In this document: one piece after another, positions 16,099 through 24,924 of the stretch
How positions within the stretch are numbered: the first letter of the stretch is position 1
How the letters are laid out: each line of letters starts with the position of its first letter
Assembly (NCBI GenBank): GCA_027483535.1
Contig: JAIXUN010000002.1
Location: 372,001-436,000 of the forward strand
DNA: 64,000 nt
Origin: a bacterium
GTDB taxonomy: Bacteria; Armatimonadota; Fimbriimonadia; Fimbriimonadales; Fimbriimonadaceae
Direction of reading: 5' to 3'
Notes under the pieces: model-generated
The model's input: only the letters and a program-made list of their open reading frames with translations
Told to the model about the DNA's origin: nothing
Database searches by the model: none
Made by a program: the position numbers and the translations under genes

Positions 16099-18195
16099 AT
16101 GCCCCAATCTTTCTGGAAGAAGCTCTCTGGATTCGAAACCGTGAACGAAGGTCTCGCCGGACTCGCCTACCGTTCGCGATGCCTAGGGGCCGACCGCGCC
16201 GTGGTGAACATCTTTGGCGGAAACACCTCCACGAAGAGCACAGAGAAAGATCACACGGGCAGGGAAGTTCGTGTGCTTTGGGTGAAGGGGTCGGGTTCTG
16301 ATATTGCCGACATCACCGAGAGGGGCTTTGCTGGATTGAAAATGGACGAGGTGGATCCCTTGTTCGATCGCCCAACCATGACCGATGAGGAAATGGTCGC
16401 CTATCTGGAGCGTTGCACGTTCGAACCCGGACGACCGCGCCAGTCCATCGAGACCCTTCTCCACGCGTTCGTTCCGGCAACGCACGTGGATCACACTCAC
16501 CCGGATGCGATCATCTCCATCGCGTGCGCCAGTCGCGGACAAGAGATCATGCGCGAGATTTGGGGCGATCGCGCTGCTTGGGTGGACTACATTCGCCCCG
16601 GTTTCGACCTCTCCAAACAAATCGGCGCCGCTGTCCGGAACAATCCGAATCTCGAGTGCGTGGTCATGGGCAAACACGGTCTGGTGACCTGGGGAGAAAC
16701 CCAAGAAGAGTGTTATGCCTCCACGATGAAGGTCATCAGCGAGGCTGAGGCATGGCTCGACAACCATCGCCCCGCCGAACCCTTCGGTCCGAGAGTTTAC
16801 GAACCCCTTTCCCAATCCAAGAGAGAGGAAATCCTTGCCGCGGTTCTTCCGACTCTGCGCGGTCTAGCGATTGGTTTTCGGAAGGACACCGACCTTGAGA
16901 AGGATCGAACGTCGCTAATTCTGCGCGTCGACAACTCCCCGGAGATTCTGGAGTTCACCTTGCGGCAGACGGCGGCGACCAGTTCGCAATACGGCGCGGC
17001 GTGTCCGGATCACTTGGTTCACACGAAGCGACTCCCGCTATGGGTGGAATGGGACCCAGCTTCGGGAACAGAAGCCCTTTTGACCGCGCTGGAATCGGGA
17101 ATGGCGTCTTACAAAGCCGCCTACGAGTCGTACTTCAAGGATCACGCCGCCCCTGGCGATAAGATGAACTCGCCCCAGCCGCGAATCATCCTTATCCCTG
17201 GCCTGGGAATGATCACCACCGGTCCCGACGCTTCCGGCGCAGAGGTTTCCGCTGAGCTGTTCCTGCGCGCCTACGAAGTGATGCGGAACGTCCCCGCGAC
17301 CGGGGACTTCCAGCCGCTCAGCCCCGCCGAGGCATTCGGCATCGAATACTGGCCGCTCGAACTCTACAAACTGAGTCTCAAGCCGAAGCCGAAAGCGCTT
17401 TCGGGCAAGGTCGCCTTCATCACCGGAGCCGCTTCCGGAATCGGAAAAGCGACCGCGATTCGACTCGCCGAAGAAGGCGCGCACATCGTTGTCGCCGATA
17501 TCCGCGCTGACGTTGGGAACGCAACGGTTGGAGAGTTGAAGGCGAAGTTTGGCAAAAGTCGAGCTTTGTTTGTCTCGTGCAACGTCACCGACGAAGCCGC
17601 CGTGGAGCAGGCTTATCGAGAGGCGATTCTGGAGTTCGGTGGCGTGGACATCGTGGTCTCCAATGCGGGCATCGCGGGCAGCGCTCCGATCGAAGAGACA
17701 ACTTTGGAAGAGTGGAACCGAAACCATTCCATTCTCTCGACGGGATACTTCTTGGTCTCGCGCGAGGCATTTCGAATCTGGAAGCGTCAACAGGTGGGCG
17801 GCAATCTCATCTTTGTCTGCTCGAAAAACTCGGTGGCGGCAGGGAAGAACGCGGCGGCCTACAGCAGTGCCAAAGCGGCTGAACTTCACCTTGCTCGGTG
17901 CCTTGCTGAAGAAGGCGGAGCCTACGGAATCCGGGTGAACAGCGTCCTCCCCGATGCGGTCCTCTCAGGCAGCTCCATCTGGTCGAGCTCTTGGAAAGAG
18001 GAGAGGGCGGCGACGTACGGGATCTCCATTGACGAACTGGACGATTTCTACCGAAAGCGGACCACTCTTCGCCAAAACGTCTATCCTGAAGACATCGCAG
18101 AGGCGATTTGTTTCCTTACAACCCCCTCCTCCAGTAAAACCACCGGGGGCGTCATCACTGTGGATGGCGGGGTGCCGATAGCCTATGTCCGTTAA
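16099..18195 (+). CDS. rhaEW: Bifunctional rhamnulose-1-P aldolase / lactaldehyde dehydrogenase
   Basis: A two-domain protein. Residues 1 to about 430 are a class II aldolase/adducin-type aldolase: NIFGGNTSTK, the zinc His cluster HVDHTHPDA and GKHGLVTWG. Residues about 435-698 are a short-chain dehydrogenase: GKVAFITGAASGIGKA for NAD, VSNAGIAGS, and the catalytic Tyr and Lys in AAYSSAKAAE near residue 588. The family (YuxG/RhaEW) splits rhamnulose-1-P to DHAP and L-lactaldehyde and oxidises the latter to L-lactate, so the reactive aldehyde need not leave the enzyme. AAGGA lies 7 nt before the ATG. The end overlaps rhaB by 11 nt. Confidence 0.93.
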   Translation: MPQSFWKKLSGFETVNEGLAGLAYRSRCLGADRAVVNIFGGNTSTKSTEKDHTGREVRVLWVKGSGSDIADITERGFAGLKMDEVDPLFDRPTMTDEEMVAYLERCTFEPGRPRQSIETLLHAFVPATHVDHTHPDAIISIACASRGQEIMREIWGDRAAWVDYIRPGFDLSKQIGAAVRNNPNLECVVMGKHGLVTWGETQEECYASTMKVISEAEAWLDNHRPAEPFGPRVYEPLSQSKREEILAAVLPTLRGLAIGFRKDTDLEKDRTSLILRVDNSPEILEFTLRQTAATSSQYGAACPDHLVHTKRLPLWVEWDPASGTEALLTALESGMASYKAAYESYFKDHAAPGDKMNSPQPRIILIPGLGMITTGPDASGAEVSAELFLRAYEVMRNVPATGDFQPLSPAEAFGIEYWPLELYKLSLKPKPKALSGKVAFITGAASGIGKATAIRLAEEGAHIVVADIRADVGNATVGELKAKFGKSRALFVSCNVTDEAAVEQAYREAILEFGGVDIVVSNAGIAGSAPIEETTLEEWNRNHSILSTGYFLVSREAFRIWKRQQVGGNLIFVCSKNSVAAGKNAAAYSSAKAAELHLARCLAEEGGAYGIRVNSVLPDAVLSGSSIWSSSWKEERAATYGISIDELDDFYRKRTTLRQNVYPEDIAEAICFLTTPSSSKTTGGVITVDGGVPIAYVR

Positions 18196-19603
18196 ACAAA
18201 GAAAGGCATTCATCGCAATCGACCTCGGTGCGAGCGGGGGAAGAGTCGGCGTTGGTTTCTTGGACGCACCGCGATCCGAACCTCTCATCGTTCACCGGTT
18301 CGAAAACCATCCCGTTTGGGTTCCGAATGCCCGAAGACAGGTTCTAACCTGGAACCTCATCGGGCTATGGCATGAAGTCTTAGAGGGTCTGGGAGCGGTT
18401 GCCGCACTCGCCAAGGAGCATCACTGGGACCTCATCTCCATCGGCGTCGACTCTTGGGCGGTCGACTTTGGATTCCTTGACGAAGAGGGAAACCTCACCG
18501 AGCCTGTCCGCCACTATCGAGACCCCGGCACAAGCGATGTGCTCTCCGATCTCCTCTCTGGGTTGGGCGCTCGAACGATCTATGAACGAACGGGCATTCA
18601 GTTTCTTCAATTCAACACGCTCGTTCAACTGTTCGCTCGCAAGCTCGAACGGGTCTCTCCGAGGGTCGAAGCGAATCGTTCTCGGATCCTGATGGTCCCC
18701 GACCTTTTCCACTATTGGCTCTGTGGATCGCGACTCTGCGAACGGACAAACGCCAGCACGACTCAAATGCTCTCGATCGAGAACGGCAACTGGGACGCGG
18801 TCCTCTGTTCCGCCGCCGGAGTCACTCCCAGCCTTCTCCCGGCGATCGTGAACCCAGGGTTCCTTTTGGGCACCATTCGACCGGAGGTCTCCGAGCAAAC
18901 AGGTTTGCCCGCTGACCTAAAGGTCGTTGCCGTTGCTACCCACGACACCGCCTCTGCCGTAGTTGCCGCTCCGATTGATCGTGCGACCGAACCTCAAGAC
19001 TGGGCCTTTCTGAGTAGCGGAACCTGGTCGTTGATCGGTGTCGAACTCGCAAGACCCGTTGTCAACGATGCGAGCCTTGTTGCGAACTTCACCAACGAGG
19101 CAGGCTATCGAGGCACGACCCGCTTCTTGAAGAACGTCGCCGGGCTTTGGATTCTGCAAGAGTGTCGCCGAGCCTGGGACGTCTCGTTCGACGAACTCTA
19201 CGTTGCGGCGCAGCACGTAGGAGACGCGCCAAAACGGTTCGATGTCGACGATCCAAGCTTCTTAGCTCCAGGGACAGATATGCCCGAGCGCATCGTGGCT
19301 GTCGCCGACCTGGGGAGCTTGCTGCAGGGCAAAGCGGAAGGCGTTCGGCGGGGAATCATCGTTCGCTGCCTTCTCGAAAGCCTGGCTCAGAAGTACGCCG
19401 AGAACTTAGAGACGATCACGCGCCTCACCGGAAAGCCCATTCGACGGCTGGTGATTGTGGGCGGCGGTTCGCGCATCGATCTGTTGAACCGACTCACCGA
19501 AGAAGAAACAGGCTGCAAAGTGATCGTGGGTCCTGCGGACGCCTCGATACTCGGCAACCTGTTGGTTCAAATGGACGCTTACACCGAGAACGTATCGCAG
19601 TAG
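18185..19603 (+). CDS. rhaB: L-rhamnulokinase
   Basis: FGGY-family sugar kinase phosphorylating L-rhamnulose to L-rhamnulose-1-P. Seen: AFIAIDLGASGGRVGVG (phosphate loop), GVDSWAVDFGFLD (catalytic Asp region), HDTASAV, SSGTWSLIGVE and GGGSRIDLLNRLTEEETG near the C-terminus. 472 residues, normal. It starts inside the 3' end of rhaEW (11-nt overlap), which couples the two. Its last 25 nt overlap the end of the convergent TIM-barrel gene. Confidence 0.94.
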   Translation: MSVKQRKAFIAIDLGASGGRVGVGFLDAPRSEPLIVHRFENHPVWVPNARRQVLTWNLIGLWHEVLEGLGAVAALAKEHHWDLISIGVDSWAVDFGFLDEEGNLTEPVRHYRDPGTSDVLSDLLSGLGARTIYERTGIQFLQFNTLVQLFARKLERVSPRVEANRSRILMVPDLFHYWLCGSRLCERTNASTTQMLSIENGNWDAVLCSAAGVTPSLLPAIVNPGFLLGTIRPEVSEQTGLPADLKVVAVATHDTASAVVAAPIDRATEPQDWAFLSSGTWSLIGVELARPVVNDASLVANFTNEAGYRGTTRFLKNVAGLWILQECRRAWDVSFDELYVAAQHVGDAPKRFDVDDPSFLAPGTDMPERIVAVADLGSLLQGKAEGVRRGIIVRCLLESLAQKYAENLETITRLTGKPIRRLVIVGGGSRIDLLNRLTEEETGCKVIVGPADASILGNLLVQMDAYTENVSQ

Positions 19604-20565
19604 CGATATGAGTTGATCAATTTTCGTTCGCCGTCTTTGTTCGGAAAGGCGTTACCGTGCTCCATGCCCATGACGCCGGTGAACTTCTTTCGAGCGATGT
19701 GTCGGAAGATGTTCTGATAGTTGATTTCGCCCGTGGTCGGCTCGTTTCTACCGGGGTTGTCTCCGATCTGGAAGTAAGCAACTTCCGAGTAGGCCGCATC
19801 GATGTTCGGGATGATGTTGCCCTCCTGGATTTGCTGGTGGTACATGTCGAACAGGATCTTGCACGAGGGGCTGTTGACGGCCCGGCACACTTCGAATCCT
19901 TGGGCGATCTTCGTCAGGTACATCCCGGGGTGATCGCGGAAGTTCAGTGGCTCAAGAACCATGACCAAACCGTGCGGGGCGAAAATATCGGAGGCGCGTC
20001 GAAGGGCTTCGACCACGTTTGCGGTCTGATAGCCGCCGTCCAGTCGGGTTTCGACCGTTCCCGGAACAACCGTCATCCACTTCGCGTTCACGCGCTTGGC
20101 AACGTCGACCGCTGCTTTGCACTCGCCGAGAAACTTCTCTAGCGAATCCTGCTTCCCGGTGGCGAGGGTGGCTCCCCATGCCGTTCCCATGTTGACCACG
20201 AAAACGCCCATGGTGATACCAAGGTCGGCCATTGCCTTTCCGATGCGCTCCTGATCTTGAACCGAGCGACCCGGCATGCCGTTATCTTCCCAACCATGAA
20301 AACCTTCGTCAGCCGCGAACTTCAGCTGATCCACCGGATCCTTGCCGGCGTGGTTCTGAAACATTCCAAAGTGGGGGGCGTACTTGAGCTGGAATCGTTT
20401 GCCCTGATTGGCCGTGCCAACCTCTTCAATGATCTTGTCTAACATGGCGTTTGTGGGGTTCGCGGAGGCGGTGGCCGACGGCAACCGAACTCCGGCGGCG
20501 GAAAGTGAGACGGCCGCCCCTGAAACCAGGGACGAGCCGATGAATTTTCTGCGAGAGAGGCTCAC
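19579..20565 (-). CDS. Tat-exported TIM-barrel sugar isomerase/epimerase-like protein
   Basis: The N-terminus LSRRKFIGSSLVSGAAVSLS is a Tat signal. The mature part is an AP-endonuclease-2-type TIM barrel resembling hydroxypyruvate isomerase and sugar-phosphate isomerase/epimerases: LKYAPHFGMFQNHAG, AADEGFHGWEDNGM, VLEPLNFRDHPGMYL, KILFDMYHQQIQEG, QIGDNPGRNEP and GMEHG, with the Glu, Asp, His and Glu metal ligands. The GTG start has AAGGAG 11 nt upstream, overlapping the stop of the Gfo/Idh/MocA gene 15 nt away, so the two are co-transcribed. Both are exported, pointing to periplasmic sugar oxidation and cleavage or isomerisation. The exact reaction is unknown. Confidence 0.85.
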   Translation of the reverse strand: MSLSRRKFIGSSLVSGAAVSLSAAGVRLPSATASANPTNAMLDKIIEEVGTANQGKRFQLKYAPHFGMFQNHAGKDPVDQLKFAADEGFHGWEDNGMPGRSVQDQERIGKAMADLGITMGVFVVNMGTAWGATLATGKQDSLEKFLGECKAAVDVAKRVNAKWMTVVPGTVETRLDGGYQTANVVEALRRASDIFAPHGLVMVLEPLNFRDHPGMYLTKIAQGFEVCRAVNSPSCKILFDMYHQQIQEGNIIPNIDAAYSEVAYFQIGDNPGRNEPTTGEINYQNIFRHIARKKFTGVMGMEHGNAFPNKDGERKLINSYRYCDTFSV

Positions 20566-20580
20566 GAGAGCAATGGCTCC

Positions 20581-21840
20581 TTAGAACACATTCTTCGCGG
20601 CACCCGGGATGGCAACCGGAGCTACCGGAACGTCTCCGAAGGCCAGTTGGTCTGGTCCGAGCGAAACCTTAGAGTTCAGCGCGGCCTCCCAAGTGACTTC
20701 TTGTCCCGAGTAAGCACTCATGCGACCCATGATCGCGGTGAGCGTGCTTTCTGCAACCTGAACGCCCTCGTTGAAGCCCTCGGAGTTCTTGATGCTCTTG
20801 TAAAGGCGAACGTGCTCAAGAACGTACGGATTGCGCCGCTGACCTTCCCACTTCCACTCCTTCTCACCCGTGATCCGGTTGTTAGCGTCGGACTTGCCCT
20901 TCGTTCCCAGAATCTGCTCAGAAACGTTGTTGACACAGTTATCGATCTGGCGGCACCAGGAGATCATCTTCGTGCCGTCTGCATAGTGGTACTCCGTGGC
21001 GAAGTGGTCGAAGATGTGACCGTAAGCGGCATCTGTTCGCGACTGTCGACCGCCCATGGAGATCGCCTTGACCGGGTGCTCACCCTTTGCCCAGTTGCAA
21101 ACGTCGATGTTGTGAACGTGCTGCTCCGTAATGTGGTCGCCGGAGAGCCATGCAAAGTAGAGCCAGTTGCGGAGTTGCCACTCCATGTCGCTCCAATCTG
21201 GTTGTCGATCGTTGCGCCACAGGCCGCCCTGATTCCAGTAGCAGTTCATTTGGACGATGTCGCCCATTTGTCCGTCTCGAATGCGCTTGATGCACTCGTT
21301 GTAGGCAACGTCGTGGCGTCGCTGAGTACCCGCGACAACGCTCAGGTTCTTCTCTTTGGCCTTCTTAGCGGCCTCCATGACCATTCGAATGCCAGGACCG
21401 TCGACGGCAACCGGCTTCTCCATGAAAACGTGCTTGCCTGCTTCTACAGCAGCGGCAAAGTGGATCGGTCGGAAAGCCGGAGGGGTGGCAAGAATGACCA
21501 CGTCGACTCCCGATTCAATAACGGCCTTGTAAGCGTTCCAGCCACCAAAGATTCGTCCGTCCAACTGGGTTCGATTCGGCAGTTCCTTCTTAAGCGAAGC
21601 AACCGATCCGTTGAGACGATCGGCGAAAAGGTCGCCCATCGCCCAAACCACAGCACCCTCTTCTGCGTTCAAAGAATCGCGAAGGGCTCCGCTACCTCGA
21701 CCGCCGCAGCCGATCAGACCGATCCGAATCTTCGTTCGATCCTGAAACAACCCCGTCGCTCCAAAAGCGGAAGAGGTAGCGGCAACACTCGCCGCACCAG
21801 AGGCAGCACCTGCAAGAAAAATTCGTCGTGACAGTTCCAT
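20581..21840 (-). CDS. Tat-exported Gfo/Idh/MocA oxidoreductase
   Basis: A Tat-like signal (LSRRIFLAGAASGAASVAA) precedes an NAD-binding domain with IGLIGCGGRGSGA and the family motif MEKPVAVDG. The substrate half contains GTQRRHD, GDHITEQHVHNIDVCNW and YHYADGTKMISW. Such exported members in Armatimonadota, Planctomycetes and Bacteroidetes keep a tightly bound NAD and oxidise or epimerise sugars or glycosides. Substrate not predictable. Downstream TIM-barrel gene 15 nt away. A weak GAAG precedes the ATG; the 220-bp region upstream is shared with the divergent PQQ-type gene. Confidence 0.9.
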   Translation of the reverse strand: MELSRRIFLAGAASGAASVAATSSAFGATGLFQDRTKIRIGLIGCGGRGSGALRDSLNAEEGAVVWAMGDLFADRLNGSVASLKKELPNRTQLDGRIFGGWNAYKAVIESGVDVVILATPPAFRPIHFAAAVEAGKHVFMEKPVAVDGPGIRMVMEAAKKAKEKNLSVVAGTQRRHDVAYNECIKRIRDGQMGDIVQMNCYWNQGGLWRNDRQPDWSDMEWQLRNWLYFAWLSGDHITEQHVHNIDVCNWAKGEHPVKAISMGGRQSRTDAAYGHIFDHFATEYHYADGTKMISWCRQIDNCVNNVSEQILGTKGKSDANNRITGEKEWKWEGQRRNPYVLEHVRLYKSIKNSEGFNEGVQVAESTLTAIMGRMSAYSGQEVTWEAALNSKVSLGPDQLAFGDVPVAPVAIPGAAKNVF

Positions 21841-22060
21841 GGTCGTTTGCTTCTTTGCCGGTTCGGATCGTCGATTTTCAGACGTTCGAATGCCGAACCC
21901 TTCCTATAACCTTAGACCGTTCTGGAACGGGTTTCCACCCCGAAACGACACAAACTCACAGACACGCGTCACTTTCGGCAAAACAACGGGCATTCGCTAA
22001 AAATTTAGCATCCTTCCATGCTCACAAACCTGTATCTGAAGGGGCTAGGATGCGCTAAAG

Positions 22061-23620
22061 TTGAAGGTAATGGACTCCCGTGGCATTGCTTTGGTCGCAG
22101 GCGGATTAATGGCGCTTGCTTGCTCCCTTCCGACCGCTCCCGCTAACCCTTCTGCACCCAGCGCTTCTGCACCCAGCGGCTCTTCGGCGGCGGGTGGAAC
22201 TCTGATTCCCTCGGGTGTTCAAGGGAATCGGAACACGAACGTCAGCAAACTGTACGACGAGTACTGCGCCAAGTGCCACGGTGGCAACGCTGAAGGCGGC
22301 GGCGGCGGAACGCCTTCCTTGCTGGTCGAAGACAAGTTCGACCAAAAGTGGGATCGTCCGTTCTTCGATGTGATCAAGAACGGTCTTCCAAACGGTGGAA
22401 TGGATGCCTACGGCAAATCCCTTTCGGATGCCGAAATCTGGGGCCTCGTCGTTCACATCCGCGAGCGACAAAAGGATGGGCTCCGCCGTGCAGGCATGGG
22501 ACCGAAGAAGAACGGCAACGTCTATTCATCGAAGTACCACTCCTACAAAGTAGAAACCTTCATCCCAGCAGGAAGTGGCCTGCAAACTCCTTGGGGAATC
22601 GACTGGCTGCCCAACAAGTCGATGCTCATCACGAACCGACCTGGTTTTGTGATGCATGCCAACCCGGACGGATCCAACTTGCGAAAGATCGAAGGCATCC
22701 CGCAATCCATTGAGATTGGTCAGGGCGGCATGATGGAGGTTGCGGTGCACCCGCAATACTCCAAGAACGGTTGGATCTATCTTGGGTTCACCCAGCCCCG
22801 ACCAGATGGTCAGAAGGGCGGTATCACCAAGATCGTACGCGGAAAGCTCGACCTTTCCGGTTCGGCTCCCCAATGGACCGGACAACAAACCGTCTTCGAA
22901 GTGCCGTTCACTCCGGAGAACTACACGGGCAGCGGCGTCCACTTCGGAACCCGAATCGTGTTCGACGGAAAGGGCAACATTTTCTTCTCGATCGGAGAGC
23001 GCGGTGAGGGCAACAAAGCCCAAGACCTCAACTTCCCGAACGGCAAAATCTATCGGGTGAAGGAAGATGGCACCATCCCCTCCGACAACCCGTTCGTTGC
23101 GCAAATGACGGGCAACAAAAAGTGGTTGGGAGCTATTTGGAGCTACGGTCACCGAAACCCGCAAGGTCTGGTGATGGACCTACAAGGCAATCTTTGGGAC
23201 ACCGAGCACGGTCCTCGCGGTGGTGACGAGTGCAACCTGATCAAGAAGGGTGCGAACTACGGTTGGCAGAAGTACGCCCACTCGATCAACTACAACGACA
23301 CCCCGCTTTCGGTGCCGTGGCCCGCTCCGGGCGAGAACATCGAAGTTGCGAAGTTTCGATGGCTTCCTTCCATTGGCGCATGTGGCCTCGATCTTGGCAA
23401 GGGCGGCGTGTTCCCCAGTTGGAAGGGTGATCTCTTCGCAGGTGGACTCAGCGGCAACAGCGTCGATCGACTTAGGTTCAAGGGCGGAGAGTTTGTCGAG
23501 CGAGAGGAGATCATCGTTGGTCTTGGTCGCGTTCGCGAAGTAGCGACCGCTCCCGATGGCGCCATCTACGTCGCTATCAACCAGCCCGATTCGATCATCC
23601 GAATCGTTCCTGTCAAGTAA
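22061..23620 (+). CDS. Cytochrome c domain fused to PQQ-type sugar dehydrogenase
   Basis: After an N-terminal signal (Cys21 after MALA is a poor lipobox, so anchoring is uncertain) and a Ser/Ala/Pro linker, residues about 60-140 are a class I cytochrome c with CAKCH at 69-73 and a distal GGMDAYG. The rest is the soluble glucose dehydrogenase-like beta-propeller: TPWGIDWLPN, GGMMEVAVHPQYSKNGWIYL, GVHFGTRIVFDGKGN, SYGHRNPQGL and EHGPRGGDECNLI. It probably oxidises an aldose in the periplasm and passes electrons through its own haem. TTG at 22061 has AGGA 9 nt upstream and a TAGGAT box; ATG 22070 is the alternative. Confidence 0.87.
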   Translation: MKVMDSRGIALVAGGLMALACSLPTAPANPSAPSASAPSGSSAAGGTLIPSGVQGNRNTNVSKLYDEYCAKCHGGNAEGGGGGTPSLLVEDKFDQKWDRPFFDVIKNGLPNGGMDAYGKSLSDAEIWGLVVHIRERQKDGLRRAGMGPKKNGNVYSSKYHSYKVETFIPAGSGLQTPWGIDWLPNKSMLITNRPGFVMHANPDGSNLRKIEGIPQSIEIGQGGMMEVAVHPQYSKNGWIYLGFTQPRPDGQKGGITKIVRGKLDLSGSAPQWTGQQTVFEVPFTPENYTGSGVHFGTRIVFDGKGNIFFSIGERGEGNKAQDLNFPNGKIYRVKEDGTIPSDNPFVAQMTGNKKWLGAIWSYGHRNPQGLVMDLQGNLWDTEHGPRGGDECNLIKKGANYGWQKYAHSINYNDTPLSVPWPAPGENIEVAKFRWLPSIGACGLDLGKGGVFPSWKGDLFAGGLSGNSVDRLRFKGGEFVEREEIIVGLGRVREVATAPDGAIYVAINQPDSIIRIVPVK

Positions 23621-23639
23621 ACGAACATTAACCCCAGTT

Positions 23640-24920
23640 ATGGAAACCCTCAACCTCTCGCTCCGCTGCCGAACCCTGTTTGAGCGAGAGGTTGTAGAAC
23701 GTTGGTTCCCGCTTTGCGTGGACCCTAAGGGCGGATTCCACGAATCGATCACCCAGGCCTGGAAGGTCGAACCGAACGATCGAAAGTTCGTCGTGAACCA
23801 GGCCCGATTAACCTGGGTCTCGGCAACGATCGCCATGACCAACTCCGAAAGGAAGAGCGAGTTCAACAACTACGCTCGGCATGGAGTTCGGTTCCTGCTC
23901 GAACAGTTCCTATTGCCAACCGGGTCGGTGAAGGTCCACTCCGGTGAACCTCAAGACCGCAAGGATTCCGAGCATCACGCCTACTTCCTATCGTTTGTGC
24001 TTTTTGCCGCGGCCGCGGTGATTCGTGCGGGAGGGGACGGCGTAGAGGAAGCGAAAAAACTGGGTCGCGCCGTTCTTAAACGGTTCGAAGAGGCCCATAC
24101 GGATCGAAACTACGGCGGATTCTTCGATGTTTTGAACGCTCGGGACGAGGCGCTTGTGGGACCCGTGATTGGCGATCTGAAAGGCGAGTCCGACATTATC
24201 GGAACGCCGTACGGACTCAAATCTCAGAACACACACTTGCATATTCTCGAAGCGTTCGCAGAGTGGCTTCGGGTGGAAGTTTCTGCATACGCCAGGGAAG
24301 AGCTTCGTGAGTTGGTCGAGATTTTCCTCACCGACTTTGCGGCGGAGAATCACTCCGCAGACGGTATCTGGCTGCACCAACTTTTACAACGAGACCGCTC
24401 CCCGGCTCACGCCTACGCGGGTCCGCAGGGTCGAATTTCCTTTGGGCACGACGTGGAGGCCGGTCATTTGGTGCTCGATGCCGCCGAAGTGTTGGGCGAT
24501 CCGATCCTTATCGAGCGAGCGAAAGCTCGACACGTAGAGATCGTCCGCTTCAACCTCAAGTGGGCCAACGACCGCACCAAAGGCGGTCTTTACTACGCGG
24601 GCGAGCCACCCATGTCTGGGCAACCCGCTAAAATTTTGAACCCGAAGAAGTCCTGGTGGGCGCAGGTGGAATGGTTGCTCGCTCTCTCCACGGCTGTCCA
24701 ACTCGACACCCCAGCCGACCTCAAAGCGGAAATTCGAAAGGCGACGGAAAACTGCGTGAATTGGCTCGAAAAGGGTCAAACCGATGAAAAATCGGGCGGG
24801 TTCTTCGAGTGGGTTCCCGCAGCGGGCGAAACGCACAAAGGAAGACCCTGGAAGGAGCCTTATCACGAGGCGAGAGGTCTTCTCTTCGCCTCGCGATTAC
24901 TGGCAAAAGCGGGACTCTAG
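23640..24920 (+). CDS. AGE-family epimerase/isomerase
   Basis: An (alpha/alpha)6-barrel protein of the N-acylglucosamine 2-epimerase family, which includes cellobiose 2-epimerase and mannose isomerase. Seen: GGFHESIT near the start, the Arg and His motifs NQARLTWV and DSEHHAYFLSF, KSQNTHLHILEAF, RISFGHDVEAGHLVLDA (His acid/base region), KSWWAQVEWL and GRPWKEPYHEARGL. 426 residues, cytoplasmic (no signal). The ATG at 23640 is 19 nt after the preceding stop, so it is probably co-transcribed with the dehydrogenase. Substrate (free disaccharide or monosaccharide) cannot be told apart from sequence. Confidence 0.88.
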   Translation: METLNLSLRCRTLFEREVVERWFPLCVDPKGGFHESITQAWKVEPNDRKFVVNQARLTWVSATIAMTNSERKSEFNNYARHGVRFLLEQFLLPTGSVKVHSGEPQDRKDSEHHAYFLSFVLFAAAAVIRAGGDGVEEAKKLGRAVLKRFEEAHTDRNYGGFFDVLNARDEALVGPVIGDLKGESDIIGTPYGLKSQNTHLHILEAFAEWLRVEVSAYAREELRELVEIFLTDFAAENHSADGIWLHQLLQRDRSPAHAYAGPQGRISFGHDVEAGHLVLDAAEVLGDPILIERAKARHVEIVRFNLKWANDRTKGGLYYAGEPPMSGQPAKILNPKKSWWAQVEWLLALSTAVQLDTPADLKAEIRKATENCVNWLEKGQTDEKSGGFFEWVPAAGETHKGRPWKEPYHEARGLLFASRLLAKAGL

Positions 24921-24924
24921 CGCG

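Noticed and set aside
20647-21831. A 394-residue plus-strand open frame opposite the Gfo/Idh/MocA gene
   Set aside because: The opposite strand encodes a convincing Tat-exported oxidoreductase; this frame shows no domain and no start signal.
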